Positions 1 to 12,300 of a stretch of DNA of 64,000 bases are shown piece by piece. Location of the stretch: NCBI GenBank assembly GCA_007922225.1, contig ML679941.1, positions 56,817,849 to 56,881,848 on the forward strand. The letters run 5' to 3'. The stretch's first letter is position 1; the number at the start of each line of letters is the position of its first letter. Source of the stretch: Emydura subglobosa (lineage: Eukaryota; Chordata; Testudines; Chelidae). Below the pieces are notes generated by a model. It was not told the origin of the DNA, did no database searches, and saw only the letters and a list, made by a program, of their open reading frames with translations. The position numbers were made by a program, and so were the translations under genes.

Positions 1-2826
1 GATACACACAAACAATTAATTTAAGCTAAAGCAACTTCCATCGCACAGAGATATACATGACCCTGCTATTCAGCAAACTATTTGTGAGGGGATAGGGAGC
101 AGGCGGAATTACGGTATGAAGCACTAACTTTTACAGTATGTATTGGTTTGAACAGATACATTCTTATCAGGAGTAACCAGCGTGTTTCTGCAAATAAGCT
201 TGTGAGAGGCCATTGGATTAAAATGTTGGACCTCCATGATGAAATTGCAATCAATAAACTATAGAATGAAACAATATTTTCTGTAAAGCTTCAAAAGATG
301 TTCACGGTTTTAAATTTAGTTAGATTTTCAAACACAAATTTTCATAATAGAGATTTAATTTTGTCAACATCTCAATATTTTCATATTAGAGCACTCCATA
401 TACCAAAACCCCCCACACATATATTTATAGTGGATGTGATTGGATGTAATGAATAACTGAGATTAAAAACTGTAATGCCCACATATGTAAATTTATTTTT
501 CCACACTTCTTAATGACCCCCACTTTTGTGCTTTCACTAGATAGGAATTATCCATAAAGCAATGCCATTCCTAAAGTGAGATGAGGCATGTACTGGCTCC
601 TTCCCCAAATCACCTGATATTGAATGTCCTTTCCTGGTGGCAAGGTTGTTGTGCTATAGTGTAGGTGTGAGTTGAGGCTATGTATGGTACTGAATGGCAG
701 CAGCTTTCACTAAGAAGTGGTGATACCTTTTTTCTGTCTTGAAAAGCTATTAATTAGCCAGTGTGGATACCAGGCAGTGGAAAAGCTTGAACAACATCTC
801 ACTCTCTGATTATGTTTCTGAACTGCTTATGCTTGTGGAGTTGGATTCATTAAGTTAGTCTCCGCATTCAGCCACCACCAACAGTAACTAGTAGTATAGT
901 TTTAGATTTGGGGTGATATCTTTATCTGCAAATGTTGTTTCATATCTGAGTATGTTGAATGAATATGTTGCTTATATGATTTTGTATCACTGAATTTCAT
1001 TTTTTGGATAGGTTTATAGCCACAAGTCTAGAACACCTTTCTGTGTTATCAATGACTTATCATATTAAATGTGGATGGTAAACACAGTAGTTCGGAGATC
1101 CACTGTTTTGTTCAGAGTCATTCACTGGCATCTCAAGCTCCCTTTTGAGGTTCTTGTGCTCTAGTTCTTACATTTATCTTATACTTGGTTGCATTATTTC
1201 TTAGCCCAATGTGTATGAGTATAAGTTTGTCAACATTACATTTCATTTGCCACGTGGCAGGTCATTGATCATACAAATCTGTATCCTTTTGAACTTCACT
1301 TGCTGCTATTTGTGTTCATCACTCACTCTGAGTGCATCAGCAGCAGTTTGAATTAGTTTACTGTAGCAACCTTGGGTTCTGTGATAAATTAACATCTTTT
1401 GTACATCAAATTGTACACTGTATATCTGGAAGAAGGCCTTTCGTACAGTCGCTCAGATATACATGTAGTGACCTGGTGCTAAGTGGTCATTATATTGAAA
1501 CTGATAGGTTAACCTGTCAGAAGAGCAGTTTGGGGAAATGTGGAATATAGGCTATTAAAAACAGCAGGACTAGGGTTCATTCATTTTTTACTATCATAAA
1601 AGTTGCCATTTGGACCAAGCTCCTTTCATCTGTACTATTTATTCACAGCTTTTTAAATAACTACGCATTTCTGTGTTCCATGCTGAATTCTTGTGGCTCT
1701 TAAATTATGCAACAGTCTGGCACGTGGAACTCTATCAAAGACTTCCTAAATTTCAAATAAATCATTACTCTTTACACTATTATCTGACTTGTTTATAACC
1801 TCCATCCAAGAGTCTAGAAGCAGTCGAATTAATTTTCTTTATCCACGTGTTCTACACTTTCATCTACAGTATTTGATATACTGTATTACACAAGTCAATA
1901 TACCCAATTTATCTTATTTATGTATCTATTAACATGTATGAAGAATAAATAGGTAACTGTTAACTAGTTATCTATTATTTAGATCATTGCTAGGTCAGTG
2001 TTCCATTAACTCACTTCTTACTGGAGTTTACTGCTATAAATTGGACACATTTAGTGCTAGATTGAGCTTTAGCTTGGTGTCTTTGGTATGGGGTGAGGAA
2101 TAGTTTTGCCATCCCAGGAACAGCACAGGCAAGGAATTGTGATGCAGACTACTCCTCTCTTGCTCCAGGAAGCCATTATCTGTCACACCTCTCCTTTGCC
2201 AGGTACAGGTGCCCTACCTCTGTTGTTACAGCTTTGCTGGTTACTGTATTGAAGGAAAATTGACTTAAGTCCCTCTCAGTTGATTCCCCATCTATCTACT
2301 CCGGTTCGGAAGAGCATCAGGAATATATCCCTGTTTGTCCCCACTACGGGCAGGTAACAGAGGAGATGGGGGTCTTATTCCTTGTGCTCATGTACAGACA
2401 GGAGAGTGCTAGCCATGACCTGCCTGTGTGATCCCTTTATTTTTCAGACTCCCTCACTCTTACTGCCACTTGTCACCAGGGTAGCTGGTTGATGTTAAAA
2501 GCAAGACCAAAAAAAACCTTCTGGAGCTGACCCACTGCCACTGCATGTCTGAGATCATGTGGGAACAATAATCGCAACCAAACTGACAGCACCTATTGCC
2601 TTCTCTGACCTCTCTACATTTCTCAGATTCTCACTGTCTATCATTCTTGATGTTGAGATTAAACTAATCAAATGAATTCACCTGAACAGTTTTTTCTTTA
2701 AAGTGGCATATGCTTTTTTCTGAAGAGTTACATAGGTAAGCAAAACTGCTGTTTTGAAGGACTTGTATAAAATGTGACTGATTTAATTTTTTTATTATTA
2801 AATTATAAAAATGTGTAGCATTCTAT

Positions 2827-2896
2827 GGGCCTATCCAAAAGCCTTTGAAATCAATGAGAGTCTTTCTATTGACTCCAATGGGCTTTGGATCAGACC
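2827..2896. repeat. Short palindromic interspersed repeat, copy 1
   Basis: A 70-bp near-palindrome of the form GGGCCTATCCAAAAGCC ... GGGCTTTGGATCAGACC, with TCAATG/CATTGA-type cores inside. Related copies lie at 20461-20522, 22924-22992 and 37957-38025. The arms pair with each other, so the family resembles a very small MITE. The family name is not known to me. Confidence 0.5.
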
Positions 2897-3194
2897 ATAT
2901 CAACATATTACAAATATAAAAAATATGTTAAAAGAACATTACGAAGATTGCAAAGTCAAGTACTCAAAGGTTAGGAAATGCCAGAATTAAGATTTCCTAT
3001 GCAACCATAACTTGGTCCCCTTGTGCCTATAAGTTATGTGACAGTCACTAATTACATGATCACTTACTCTTTTTCCCAGAGGGCCCCTGTGTCATTCAGT
3101 GCACAAGATAGGTGGTGCACACATAATGAGCATCTAGTCAATATTTTGTTTTATCCTCATTGTTTAATGTGTGGCCCCAGAAGAGTGTGCTCTC

Positions 3195-3790
3195 GTGGGC
3201 ACAAACTCTTCTTGCCATTCCCCCAAAGCTTGAGCCCTTCTTGGTCGTCCTCTCCGAGCTGTTCCTTTCCCAGTTCTGTTTCTTCCTTCCCCGCCCCCAT
3301 GTCCTTGTCCCAGTCCCATTCTCTTTGTCTCTCCAACTTCTCTCCTGAGTCCCAGTCTCCTTGCCCAGCCAGTCCCAGTTCCCTCCACCCCAGCTCCTCT
3401 TCTGATCTCTCTCTTTCCTCCCCATCACAGGCCCCTAGGCTCTGTCTGCCTTCCTTTCTGGTTCTTCATCCAATCTCAGTCTCCCACCCACATCCTCCCT
3501 GCTCCGTGCCTCAGTGTCCTCCCTCCCAATCTCCTTATCCAAACAGTCCATCCTTCCCTCCTCCCCCTGATCTCCCAGTCCTACCCACCCTTGCTCAGCC
3601 ACTTCTCTCCACTCCTCTTCTCATCAGTCCCAGCCTCCCGCCCCCTGGCTCCCAGTTCCAGACTCCTTGTTCAGCCTGTCACAATCCATTTCTCCTCCAC
3701 CCCCTCCAATAGCAGTCTCACCAGATTCCTTGTCCTAGTTTACTCTTTTCCCTCTCATCTTTTGTCCCCTCTACATTGCAATCAGATAGC
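3195..3790 (+). repeat. Pyrimidine-rich low-complexity tract
   Basis: About 600 bp of strongly strand-asymmetric C+T-rich sequence, built from loosely repeated CCCAGTC / TCCTTG / CCAGTCTCC words. It produces a spurious 229-codon open frame (3023-3712) rich in Ser and Pro and complementary Arg/Gly-rich frames. The amino-acid bias follows the base bias, so I do not call a gene. It looks like a degenerate minisatellite or expanded polypyrimidine repeat. Confidence 0.7.
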
Positions 3791-4201
3791 TTCCTCCTCC
3801 ACTCTGCCTGGATGCCAGCAAGGAGGTTATTGAAAGTACAGGAGAGACAGGATCCCTGCTCTCAGTTCTGGAGCCCAGCCCCATCTTGGCTCAGCGTGGC
3901 TGGGATCATCTATGACAGGCAGAATCTGGCTTCACCTCTGTCAACCTGAGCTTGAACATGATCAACTGATCTGTTGGGATGCAGTCTGCTCACAGGGATG
4001 AGCTGTGAGGGGATACAGAGTACTTAGTTGCCCTTTGGGGTTGGCACATGCAGAGTTTGGTTAACTCATCACTAAGAGTTGTGAGCGGTTTAAGCATGCT
4101 CAGTGAAGACTCTGAGGATATTGTAGCTACTAAATTCTAACAAGTCTCTACTGAACATGTTTAAACTGAGATTTTTCAGAGACTTAAAACGTGGCTATAA
4201 T

Positions 4202-4265
4202 CAGGTGGACTTTCATTGTGAAGGCAAAAGCCACAGGTGGACTTTCATTGTGAAGGCAAAATCCA
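4202..4265. repeat. 32-bp tandem duplication, two copies
   Basis: Two adjacent 32-bp units start with CAGGTGGACTTTCATTG at 4202 and 4234. They differ by a single base near the end (AAAAGCCA versus AAAATCCA), which suggests a recent duplication. Confidence 0.85.
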
Positions 4266-7200
4266 CCCCTTGCCAAATTTCAAGTCTCGGCTCCAATGTA
4301 TGTGAGTATTATAGCTTTTCAAATAAATGTCACAAGCATTTTTAACATGGGAAAAACACTGTATTTTTTCCTGATGCAGACACACAGCATGTAAAATTTC
4401 ATCTTGAACCATTATACTTCAGCAAAGTTATAAGTAACTGAAAACAGGGCCTTATAATGGAAAGTGTCAGTCTAGTTTAATAAGTGGCATTATCAGCCCC
4501 ACTATAATAGCTGTCCCTTTGTTCATTACAATCTGGGTTATACTGCTTAATGGGAAGTGATGTTATCTTTAGCCAGTATAAAATGTTCCTTTATTTGCTC
4601 AATGATAAAGTTCATTTCTAAAAGAAAAAGTTAATAAACTCATGGCTTATCTGGTCAAGTTTGTTTCCCCAGGTCATTATTACTCTTCTGAGGATGTTGA
4701 CCTCAATATGATACATATGTATCCTTTTGACATGCTTTCAGTGACTTTTGTTCTTGTATTTTGTTGCAGGTGCAGCCCAATTATTATTATATTCTCCTAC
4801 AATTTTATTATAGGAATTAAGAGAAAGATCTATAGTTATGAATCTTCAGATAACATTAGCTGACTCATTGACTCTTTTAAAATATAATAGAGTATATATG
4901 TTTTTTTCTTAATAAAATTATATTGTTTTTATGACTCAGTAGCCACCTCATCCCTGTTCCTATGCACCAGCACAATGGAATTTACACAGTATAGAAAAGT
5001 ACACATTTTATGCCTGATCTTACAGTTGTACAATCAAAATGCCCACTGGCTTCTTAGAAATCAATGGGGATTTTGCCAGAACAAAGATTTCAGGATTGGG
5101 CTCCTTGTAAATCCTTGTTAGATAGTACACATTTAAAATGAGAACAAACCATTTCATTTCCATGCAGATCAACGGGAATATTCAAAAAGAAGCTGAATTC
5201 ATAGTGAACAAAACAAGACTTCACTTGAGCTCTTGTTAAATACCATTTTCCTGAAGATTCAGTTGTTGCCCTTAAATAGTCTCACACATGCAAAAAAATA
5301 TTGTTACCACATATTAGAAACTAAGATACCACCATTTCCCTCATACCTATAATAGGGCATAAATTGTAACCATATTGTATCTTTTGACAAATGTTGACAT
5401 TTTTAATAACAACCGCTGTAATCTCACAACTAAATGTGTTTCAGCAAAGTACTATGACAGAATTTGTTGATATAAATCAAAGTAATGAGACTATAGGCAT
5501 AAAGCCTGAAAAAGGAAATACATCAATATTGGTTTTTTGATGTAAAATCTGTATACTGTGATAATGGTGGATAAAATGGTAAAGTGCTCTTAGCACTTTT
5601 AAACAAACAAAAAAACATACAAAATTAGTTGTGCACAAATAAAAGTATCCAATGCAAAGAAAAGATGTTATTCTAAGTCTTTGACCAAATTTTGCAACAG
5701 TATTTTAAGTTTTAGTCACTTTACTGTATGACAGTCTTCGGCACTGAGAAGAAATGTTAGATAGATTGACGGGAAGCCACAAAGAGCTGATAAACAAGGT
5801 TGAAGTGTCACAGTTGATGATCTCATCTATTCATTCTTACTTTAAAGATCTGCCAGGATGTTATTTTCTAAATATAGTGGAGACACACAAATTATGATGT
5901 TAATGAGTGGTCTCAGATGATTTCTGCTGAAATCCTCATACTGAACAGCACTGTTACTTTGCTTCTTTTCAAGTCCAGGTTCTGCGGTTTCTATAGAAAG
6001 AATGTTATAGAAAAGGTACAGTGGAGCAATTGTCTGCATTGTTAGTTATTCCTGACACTGGTTAATGAAGAGTACTGATCAGCTGATACTGTCTCAATGA
6101 ACAAGGGCCATTCAAATACATCAGGAAAACATTCCATTTTTTGGTGTGGATTTTAAAAATATTTGTTGAATGATATTTTGTTCCATTAAAAATGTATTAA
6201 ACAAAAGAAAAAAGAGCTAAAATTAATGTACCAATTCAGCGAAATATATGCACTTCAATTTTAAGCAGTACTTTATTTCTGTGGGGCTTGTCCTTAGTTC
6301 AGTTGTTAAGCATCGCTACCAAATAATGCATCAAATACATTTTTCCTTAAAGCAAAGCTTAATGTGCTAGCAGGTGTCTTACTGCATAACAGCCGCCATC
6401 AGACTGTTCTAAGCAATAACTCTGCCATCCTTCTGACAGTTCCCTCTGGATTTCTAATGCAAATTGTTTTGCCACCCCACTGCAAATGCCTTTGTTGTAT
6501 TATAAAATTGGTCCTCCTTTACATATTATTAGCTAAGTAGGGGAGGTTAGATTTTATAAGAGAGAGAAACTCTGCATATAGCTGTTTTGTTCTTTTTAAT
6601 CAGAATTACCAGTCAGGCAGGGCACATGTCAAAGTGTTATGACACAGGCCACCTATTTGGGAACAAGGTTTGAATCTGTCCAATTTAAATACTCATGTTT
6701 ACATGAGATTTAATTAATCACATTTCAAGGGCTTCACAAATTATATATTCTATATGCTGCAATGTTTAGGAGCCTGATTCTTCTCTCACCTTGAAGTCAC
6801 AATGGTGTAGCTATATTGAATGACTTGAATGGAGTTACGCTTGAGATGCACCATTGTCAGTGGTTGAAGTCTGGTCCCTTTTCTTTGCTAACAAGATGCA
6901 TTTATAGATAAACAGACAATCCTGTTGCCTTAATTATAACACTTTTTCTCCCCTTCCTACTTTTTCCTGTTGCCTCCTCTTGTTGTCTAAACTTAGATGG
7001 TAAGCTGTTTATGGGTTCTGTCTTTCTGTGTTCTGACAAGTGCCTGTTGCACTTGAGGCACTAGGGTGAGCTTTCAGAAACACTCACCATTACTCTGTTT
7101 CCATTGAAATCAATGCTAAAACTTCCATTGACTCACACCATTCCAGAAATGTTAGCATCACAGATCTGAAGCTTTCCATAATATATGGACGTATTTGTGA

Positions 7201-7474
7201 GTAACTAAGAAAAAGGGAAAGGTAAAATACTATAATTATGTTGGTTTATACAGTAGTGTTAGCTTAAGAGAGAATTAAGATTTATTTCCATGTAATGTTT
7301 CAGTATCACTCTCCATGATTAGTAGTTATAGCTTGTTTGAATATAATGATTTAATTGCAGATATGACATGATGACAGAGGATATTTTCTGATTGCTGATA
7401 ATTACAAGCATTATATCACTGCAGTATAGGAAACAAATATAAATAGTCCCTTTAAAAATAAAGGGATGGATTCC

Positions 7475-7515
7475 CAGTTGGTGTAAATTGGTGTAGCTCC
7501 ATTGGCCTCATTAAC
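7475..7515. repeat. Old interspersed repeat fragment (GGTGTAAAT type)
   Basis: The fragment TTGGTGTAAATTGGTGTAGC followed by TCCATTGG resembles two other places in the window (11355-11412 and 51812-51885), where GATCTCA...GGTGTAAA...GGAGTAAATCCATTG-like text occurs. I infer one old, partly palindromic repeat family, left unnamed. Confidence 0.35.
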
Positions 7516-8111
7516 TAACTGTGACTATTTATGCCAAGTGAGGAGCTGGCACTTGTGTGCTCTTCTTTGAGTTTGAAAGTAAACTAAATAAGTTACTGAT
7601 TGATGGGCACTTTAAATCAATAAATGCAATAAATAAAACTGCCAGGTTAAAACCCAATTTTGTGATATCCTCCATGCAACTAGTGGGAAGTGGAAGTTGT
7701 TGGATGTTATTTAGAATGTACTGCCTCAGTTGGTAGAAGTAGAGACCCGATTAAAGAGATGATATACCCATGGAATATGCACAGTATTCTGTAGAACAAT
7801 TAAAATCATACTTGAAGCTATTAGTTATTTAAAAAAGTTAGGGCCAAGGTTATTAAAAATGACCAGTGGTTTTGAGATCATCATCTGAGAAACACTAAAA
7901 AGTCCTGTTTTTCAGAAGGTGCTGAAGCAACCAGAATCACTAGTCATTTTTTAAATGTTGGCCAAAGAAACTGTTATTCGGCACAGATTGAGCAGATAAC
8001 TTCACTTATATTTGTACAATTATGAGAGACATGGAGAGCAACATAAACGTTAATAAAAAAATTAAAATTGTGAATCTCTGCTCTTTCTGGTTTTCACCAT
8101 GGCCAACGTTA

Positions 8112-9336
8112 CAATCATAGAAGATTAGAGTTGGAAGGGACTTTAGGAGTCATCTAGTCTAACCCTCTGTTCAAAGCAAGACCAACCCCAACTAAATCAT
8201 CCTAGCCAGGGCTTTGTCAAGCCGCGTCTTAAAACTTCTAAGGATGGAGATGCCACCACCTCCTTAGTTAACTCATTCCAATGCTTCACCACTCACTTAG
8301 TGAAAAAGCTTTTCCTAATATCCAACCTAGACCTCCCCCGCTACAACTTGAGACCATTGTTCCTAGTTTTGTCATCTACTACCATTGAGAACAGCCTAAT
8401 TTCATCCTCCCTGGAACCCCCTTTCAGGTAGTTAAAGGCTGCTATCAAATCCCCCCTCACTCTTCTCTTCTGCAGATTAAACAAGCCTAATTTCCTCAGC
8501 CTCTTCTCATAAATCATGTGCTCCAGCCCCCTAATCATTTTTGTTGCCATCCACTGGACTCTTTCCAATTTGTCCACATCCTTTATGTTGTGGGAGGGTC
8601 CAAAACTGGACACAGTACTCCAAATGAGGCCTCACCAGTGTGGAATAGAGGGGAATAATCACTTCCCTCGATCTGCTGGCAGTGTTCCTGTTAAGTCAGC
8701 CCAATATGGCGTTAGTCTTCTTGGCAATAAGGGCACACTGTTGACTCATATCCAGATTCTTGTCCACTGTAACCCCCAGGTCCTTTTCTGCTGAACTGCT
8801 GCCTAGTCAATCAGTACTCAGTCTGTAGCAGTGCATGGGATTCTTCTATCCTAAGTGCAGAACTCTGCGCTTGTCCTTGTTGAACCTCAGCAGATTTCTT
8901 TTGGCCCAATCCTCTAATTTGTCTAAGTCACTCTGTATCCTATCCTTGCCCTCTAGTGAATTTACCACTTCCTCCAGCTTAGTGTCAGCTGCAAATTTGC
9001 TGAGGGTGCAATCCACCCCATCCTCCAGATCATTAATGAAGATGTTGAACAAAACTGTCCCCAGCACCAACCCCGGTGCACTCTGCTTGTTACTGGCTGT
9101 GAACTAGACATTGAGCCATTGATCACTACCCATTGAGCCAAATGATCTAGCCAGCTTTCTATCCATCTTATAGTCTATTCATACAACCCATACTTCTTTA
9201 ACTTGCTGCTAAGTATACTGTGGAGACCATATTGAAAGCTTTGCTAAAGTCCAGGTAATATCACGTCCACTGCTTTCCCCATATTCACAGAGCCAGTCAT
9301 CTCATCATAGAAGGCAATCAGGTTGGTCAGAGATGA
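8112..9336 (-). mobile_element. CR1 LINE, 5'-truncated, with ORF2 remnant
   Basis: A non-LTR retrotransposon of the CR1 family, minus strand. Its 3' end is at 8112, with CATAGAA/ATTAGAGTTGGAAGGGAC text typical of CR1 3' ends. It runs 5'-ward to about 9336, where similarity to the reverse-transcriptase domain ends. Recognisable ORF2 parts are the AVDVI-type segment (about 9250), the LFNIFINDLEDGVDC block with the catalytic motif (9070-8846) and the C-terminal [17 protein letters not shown] / [12 protein letters not shown] block (8613-8341). About 1.2 kb of a 4-5 kb family remains, so it is dead on arrival (5' truncated). Confidence 0.92.
8341..9070 (-). pseudogene. CR1 ORF2 reverse-transcriptase remnant
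   Basis: The frame 9070-8846 reads the core of the RT domain. The active-site box, normally F-A-D-D in this family, reads F-A-A-D here (GCT in place of an Asp codon), so one catalytic aspartate is missing. The frame then closes, and a second frame (8613-8341) carries the C-terminal thumb and connection-like region with [10 protein letters not shown] and [16 protein letters not shown]. It is a frameshifted, inactive pseudogene with no host function implied. Confidence 0.9.
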
Positions 9337-12300
9337 CTTGAAGTCATGACTTGACTCTACTAGAAGTAGAGCAGTATCCTGAAAGAAAATATTCTTGTGG
9401 CATTTCTCATCCTGTTGAAACTAAGTAATCTTGCAAAGGAGACTGATCTCTTAAGATATCTAAATTAAAAAGATTTGGATATGTTTCAGCTAAACAATCA
9501 ACCTGTTTATCCTAGCCTCTGTACTTTGAGAGGTACACCTGTCAATTACAACCTTAACATTCTTTTAGGCAAAAGTCTTTTACCTGAGTAACATATTTAT
9601 CTGCTGCTTAGCAGTAGCATCATGGTGCTTTTGTCAGCATTTTGACACCACCACCAACTCATCTCCCCTAGCTTTTTCTGCTCAGAGAGGGGTGGATCAC
9701 CATTATCACTGGTTGCCCCCACCCCAAAAGGGTTACCAGGCGTGGTCAGAGAAGAGTGAAAAGGCAGGAGAGCAGGCAACCATTGCTATGAAAAGGTGGA
9801 GATTTCAGCACCTTCTTGAGAAAAACTTAGAAACATACTTGGAAAGAAATGAAAAACTTTAAAATAAGCTTTTTTTCCCTCAAAGTGTGACTCAGTGCTC
9901 ACCTTTCTCTTAGCATGTGCTATTGCATTAAGTCATGACTGTAATGCTATTCTTAATCATGTCTCTTCTACAGTGCTAACAGAGGGTCAGGATCCCACAG
10001 GATGATATGCTTATACAAAAAATACACCAGTGATAGTATCAATAATAGCTTATATCCAGAGGGGTGTGCTTGCTCTAACTTTTCAAAGGCGGTTTTAATG
10101 CCATTTTTGAGGGGTGATATTTCATAGTTTATTTGTTTAATTATTTTTGCCTTAATGGTAGGCCAGTAACTAAATACTGAATGCATTTTAATGTAGCAGC
10201 AAATTACAGTATGTGAAGGATAACACCATTTTTGTTCCTTCTTGTAACATTCATTCATGAACATTAACATGTAATCTATGGATTTGATATTGCTCAGGTT
10301 GGTATTTTCCAACAAGACTTGCTGGAAACTATGTTCAGGTAGCCTCAAATAAAACTGATATTAAAAGTGAAGTTGCTTATCTGTTTAGAAGATGGATGCT
10401 ATTTTCCAACTTTCTTTGAGCTGATTCGGTAGTGCTGTCCTTCTCTTTGCTAATTGTTATCACCATGGCTTTTCTCTCACTGTTAGGGTAGCTCTGCAGT
10501 TTGACTGACGCTGGTGCTAATGCCAACAGCTCTCTCCCCTACGCACCATCATTATTCACCATCATCCAGGGTTTATTTTCTTGTACAATATCACATATAA
10601 AAATATCTCAGACCTTCTTAAATACTCTAGCCCCTGCACTCACTGATCTTGACCCCTGCTCTTTAAAAAAATATTTAGCTTTTATATTGACAATGGTACT
10701 ATGTTCCATTACTGCTTCACGTTCATTGTCAACTGCCACACTCTGTCAAATCCATGATCAGAATCTGACCCCTTCTTCAGAATTTTTTACTTTGCGTGTC
10801 TGGTGGTGTCAAGAGAACCTGAGGTCACAACTTTGACACTAGCAGTCTCCAGGAGGCAAAAAAAAAAAAAAATAGTAGGTGGAATGCCATCAATCAGTAT
10901 TCCATTAGCACATGTTGGATGGCCAGATGTGAAGTTTACTAATCATTCCTGGACTCCCCACAAAAGGGTACTTATTACCCTTGAGAGCCACAGTTTTAGA
11001 GACTTTTTTCTACTCAGTCAGAGATTAAGAAGGTGTGTTAATGACATGGTAAATCTACAGGCAGTTGTGCAACAGGAGCAAATCCAAGGCTCAGCATGGA
11101 GATAGGGGCAGAGTACAAATCAAAGATTTGGAAAGAGGTGGGAGACTGAGTGTGAATCCAGGACTATGGTGCAGAACAAGCGAATTATGTTCAGATGAAT
11201 GTTACCGTCCTGAAAACTTATTCTGAAATCATTTTACTAACATCTCGAATGTATGTTATTCTCCTTTCTAACCCCTCTTGTTTTAGATCTCCAGTTGTTT
11301 TTAGAATCAAAGTGGAAAAAATGGAGTTACTCAGCTTGTACATAGTGTACTAGATTTTGATCTCAGTTACATCTGTGTAAATCTGGAGTAAATCCATTGA
11401 TTTCAATCAACTTGACAATAAAAATTAAGAGCAGAATTTGGCTTGTTGTATCTCTGTTTCAATTCCCAAATTTAGATCTGACCTCTCTTTTGAGAGAGAG
11501 TATACATTACATTTTCCCCTTTTATATTGTTTCTACCTCCGGGTGTCTTATCAGTCATCATATTTTATTAGTTATAAGTGTTATCATTCCTGGATGGTGG
11601 AATTAGTTCAGTTTTTCCTAACCAGAGGGGCTCAATGCCTAGCAATAATGAACAAGCTAGAATTATGAAGGGATAAAGGCCTTCTTCAGGATGAGTAACC
11701 TGCTGCTTTTTTTTTTTTTTTTTTTAAACTAACACAATAAACCACCTGTAAGTTTAATCAATAATGCTGTTATTACCAATATCTGTCAAACTCCTTTACC
11801 ACTTTTTACTGTGCTTTCTGGTTCTAATAGTCAAGCCATTTGCATCAATATTCAAGTGATAACATAGTTTCCAAAGCATTTAAGCCTTACAATTTTCTTT
11901 AGAATTGAGTCTATTATTTCACAAAACCTTAGAATTTCAGTTTACTTCTGTTTTTTGCAAGATCCTACCTGTTTGTATGGTAGTGATTTGGGCTTGATCC
12001 TTTGATATGATTGTTTTTTTGCCAAACAGGCACTGAACAAAATCTTACTAATTATCAGCAATGATTGATTACATTTACTTTTTAATAACACACATCTATC
12101 ATATTTCCTTCTGTCATGCAAAAAGTAGATCCAACTTAAAAAGGTAAAAGAAATCAGTGTCAGTTTTCATCTTTTGACTATTTCATTTGTATGGCATGTT
12201 GGGCTGGATCTTGGGCCCTCTTGAGCATTTTTTGCACTGCTCCCATGATGAAAATCAGGCTTAAAACCATCTTAACTGGCTAGTGGTGGATTTCACCTGT

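Larger units (their letters stand above)
1..8111. other. Upstream intron of TRHDE-like gene, first part
   Basis: There is no exon, RNA gene or regulatory element I can support here. The stretch is mostly A/T-rich unique-looking DNA with scattered old repeats. It holds a pyrimidine-rich tract at about 3195-3790, a 32-bp tandem duplication at 4202-4265 and a short palindromic repeat at 2827-2896. Short open frames here have no protein-like composition. It is assigned to the intron upstream of the exon at 15279 because that exon is internal (acceptor AG, phase 0) and no earlier exon of the family is visible. Confidence 0.6.

Noticed and set aside
3023..3712. 229-codon open frame on +, Ser/Pro-rich
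   Set aside because: It follows the C+T bias of the tract. No domain, and other frames on both strands are equally open.
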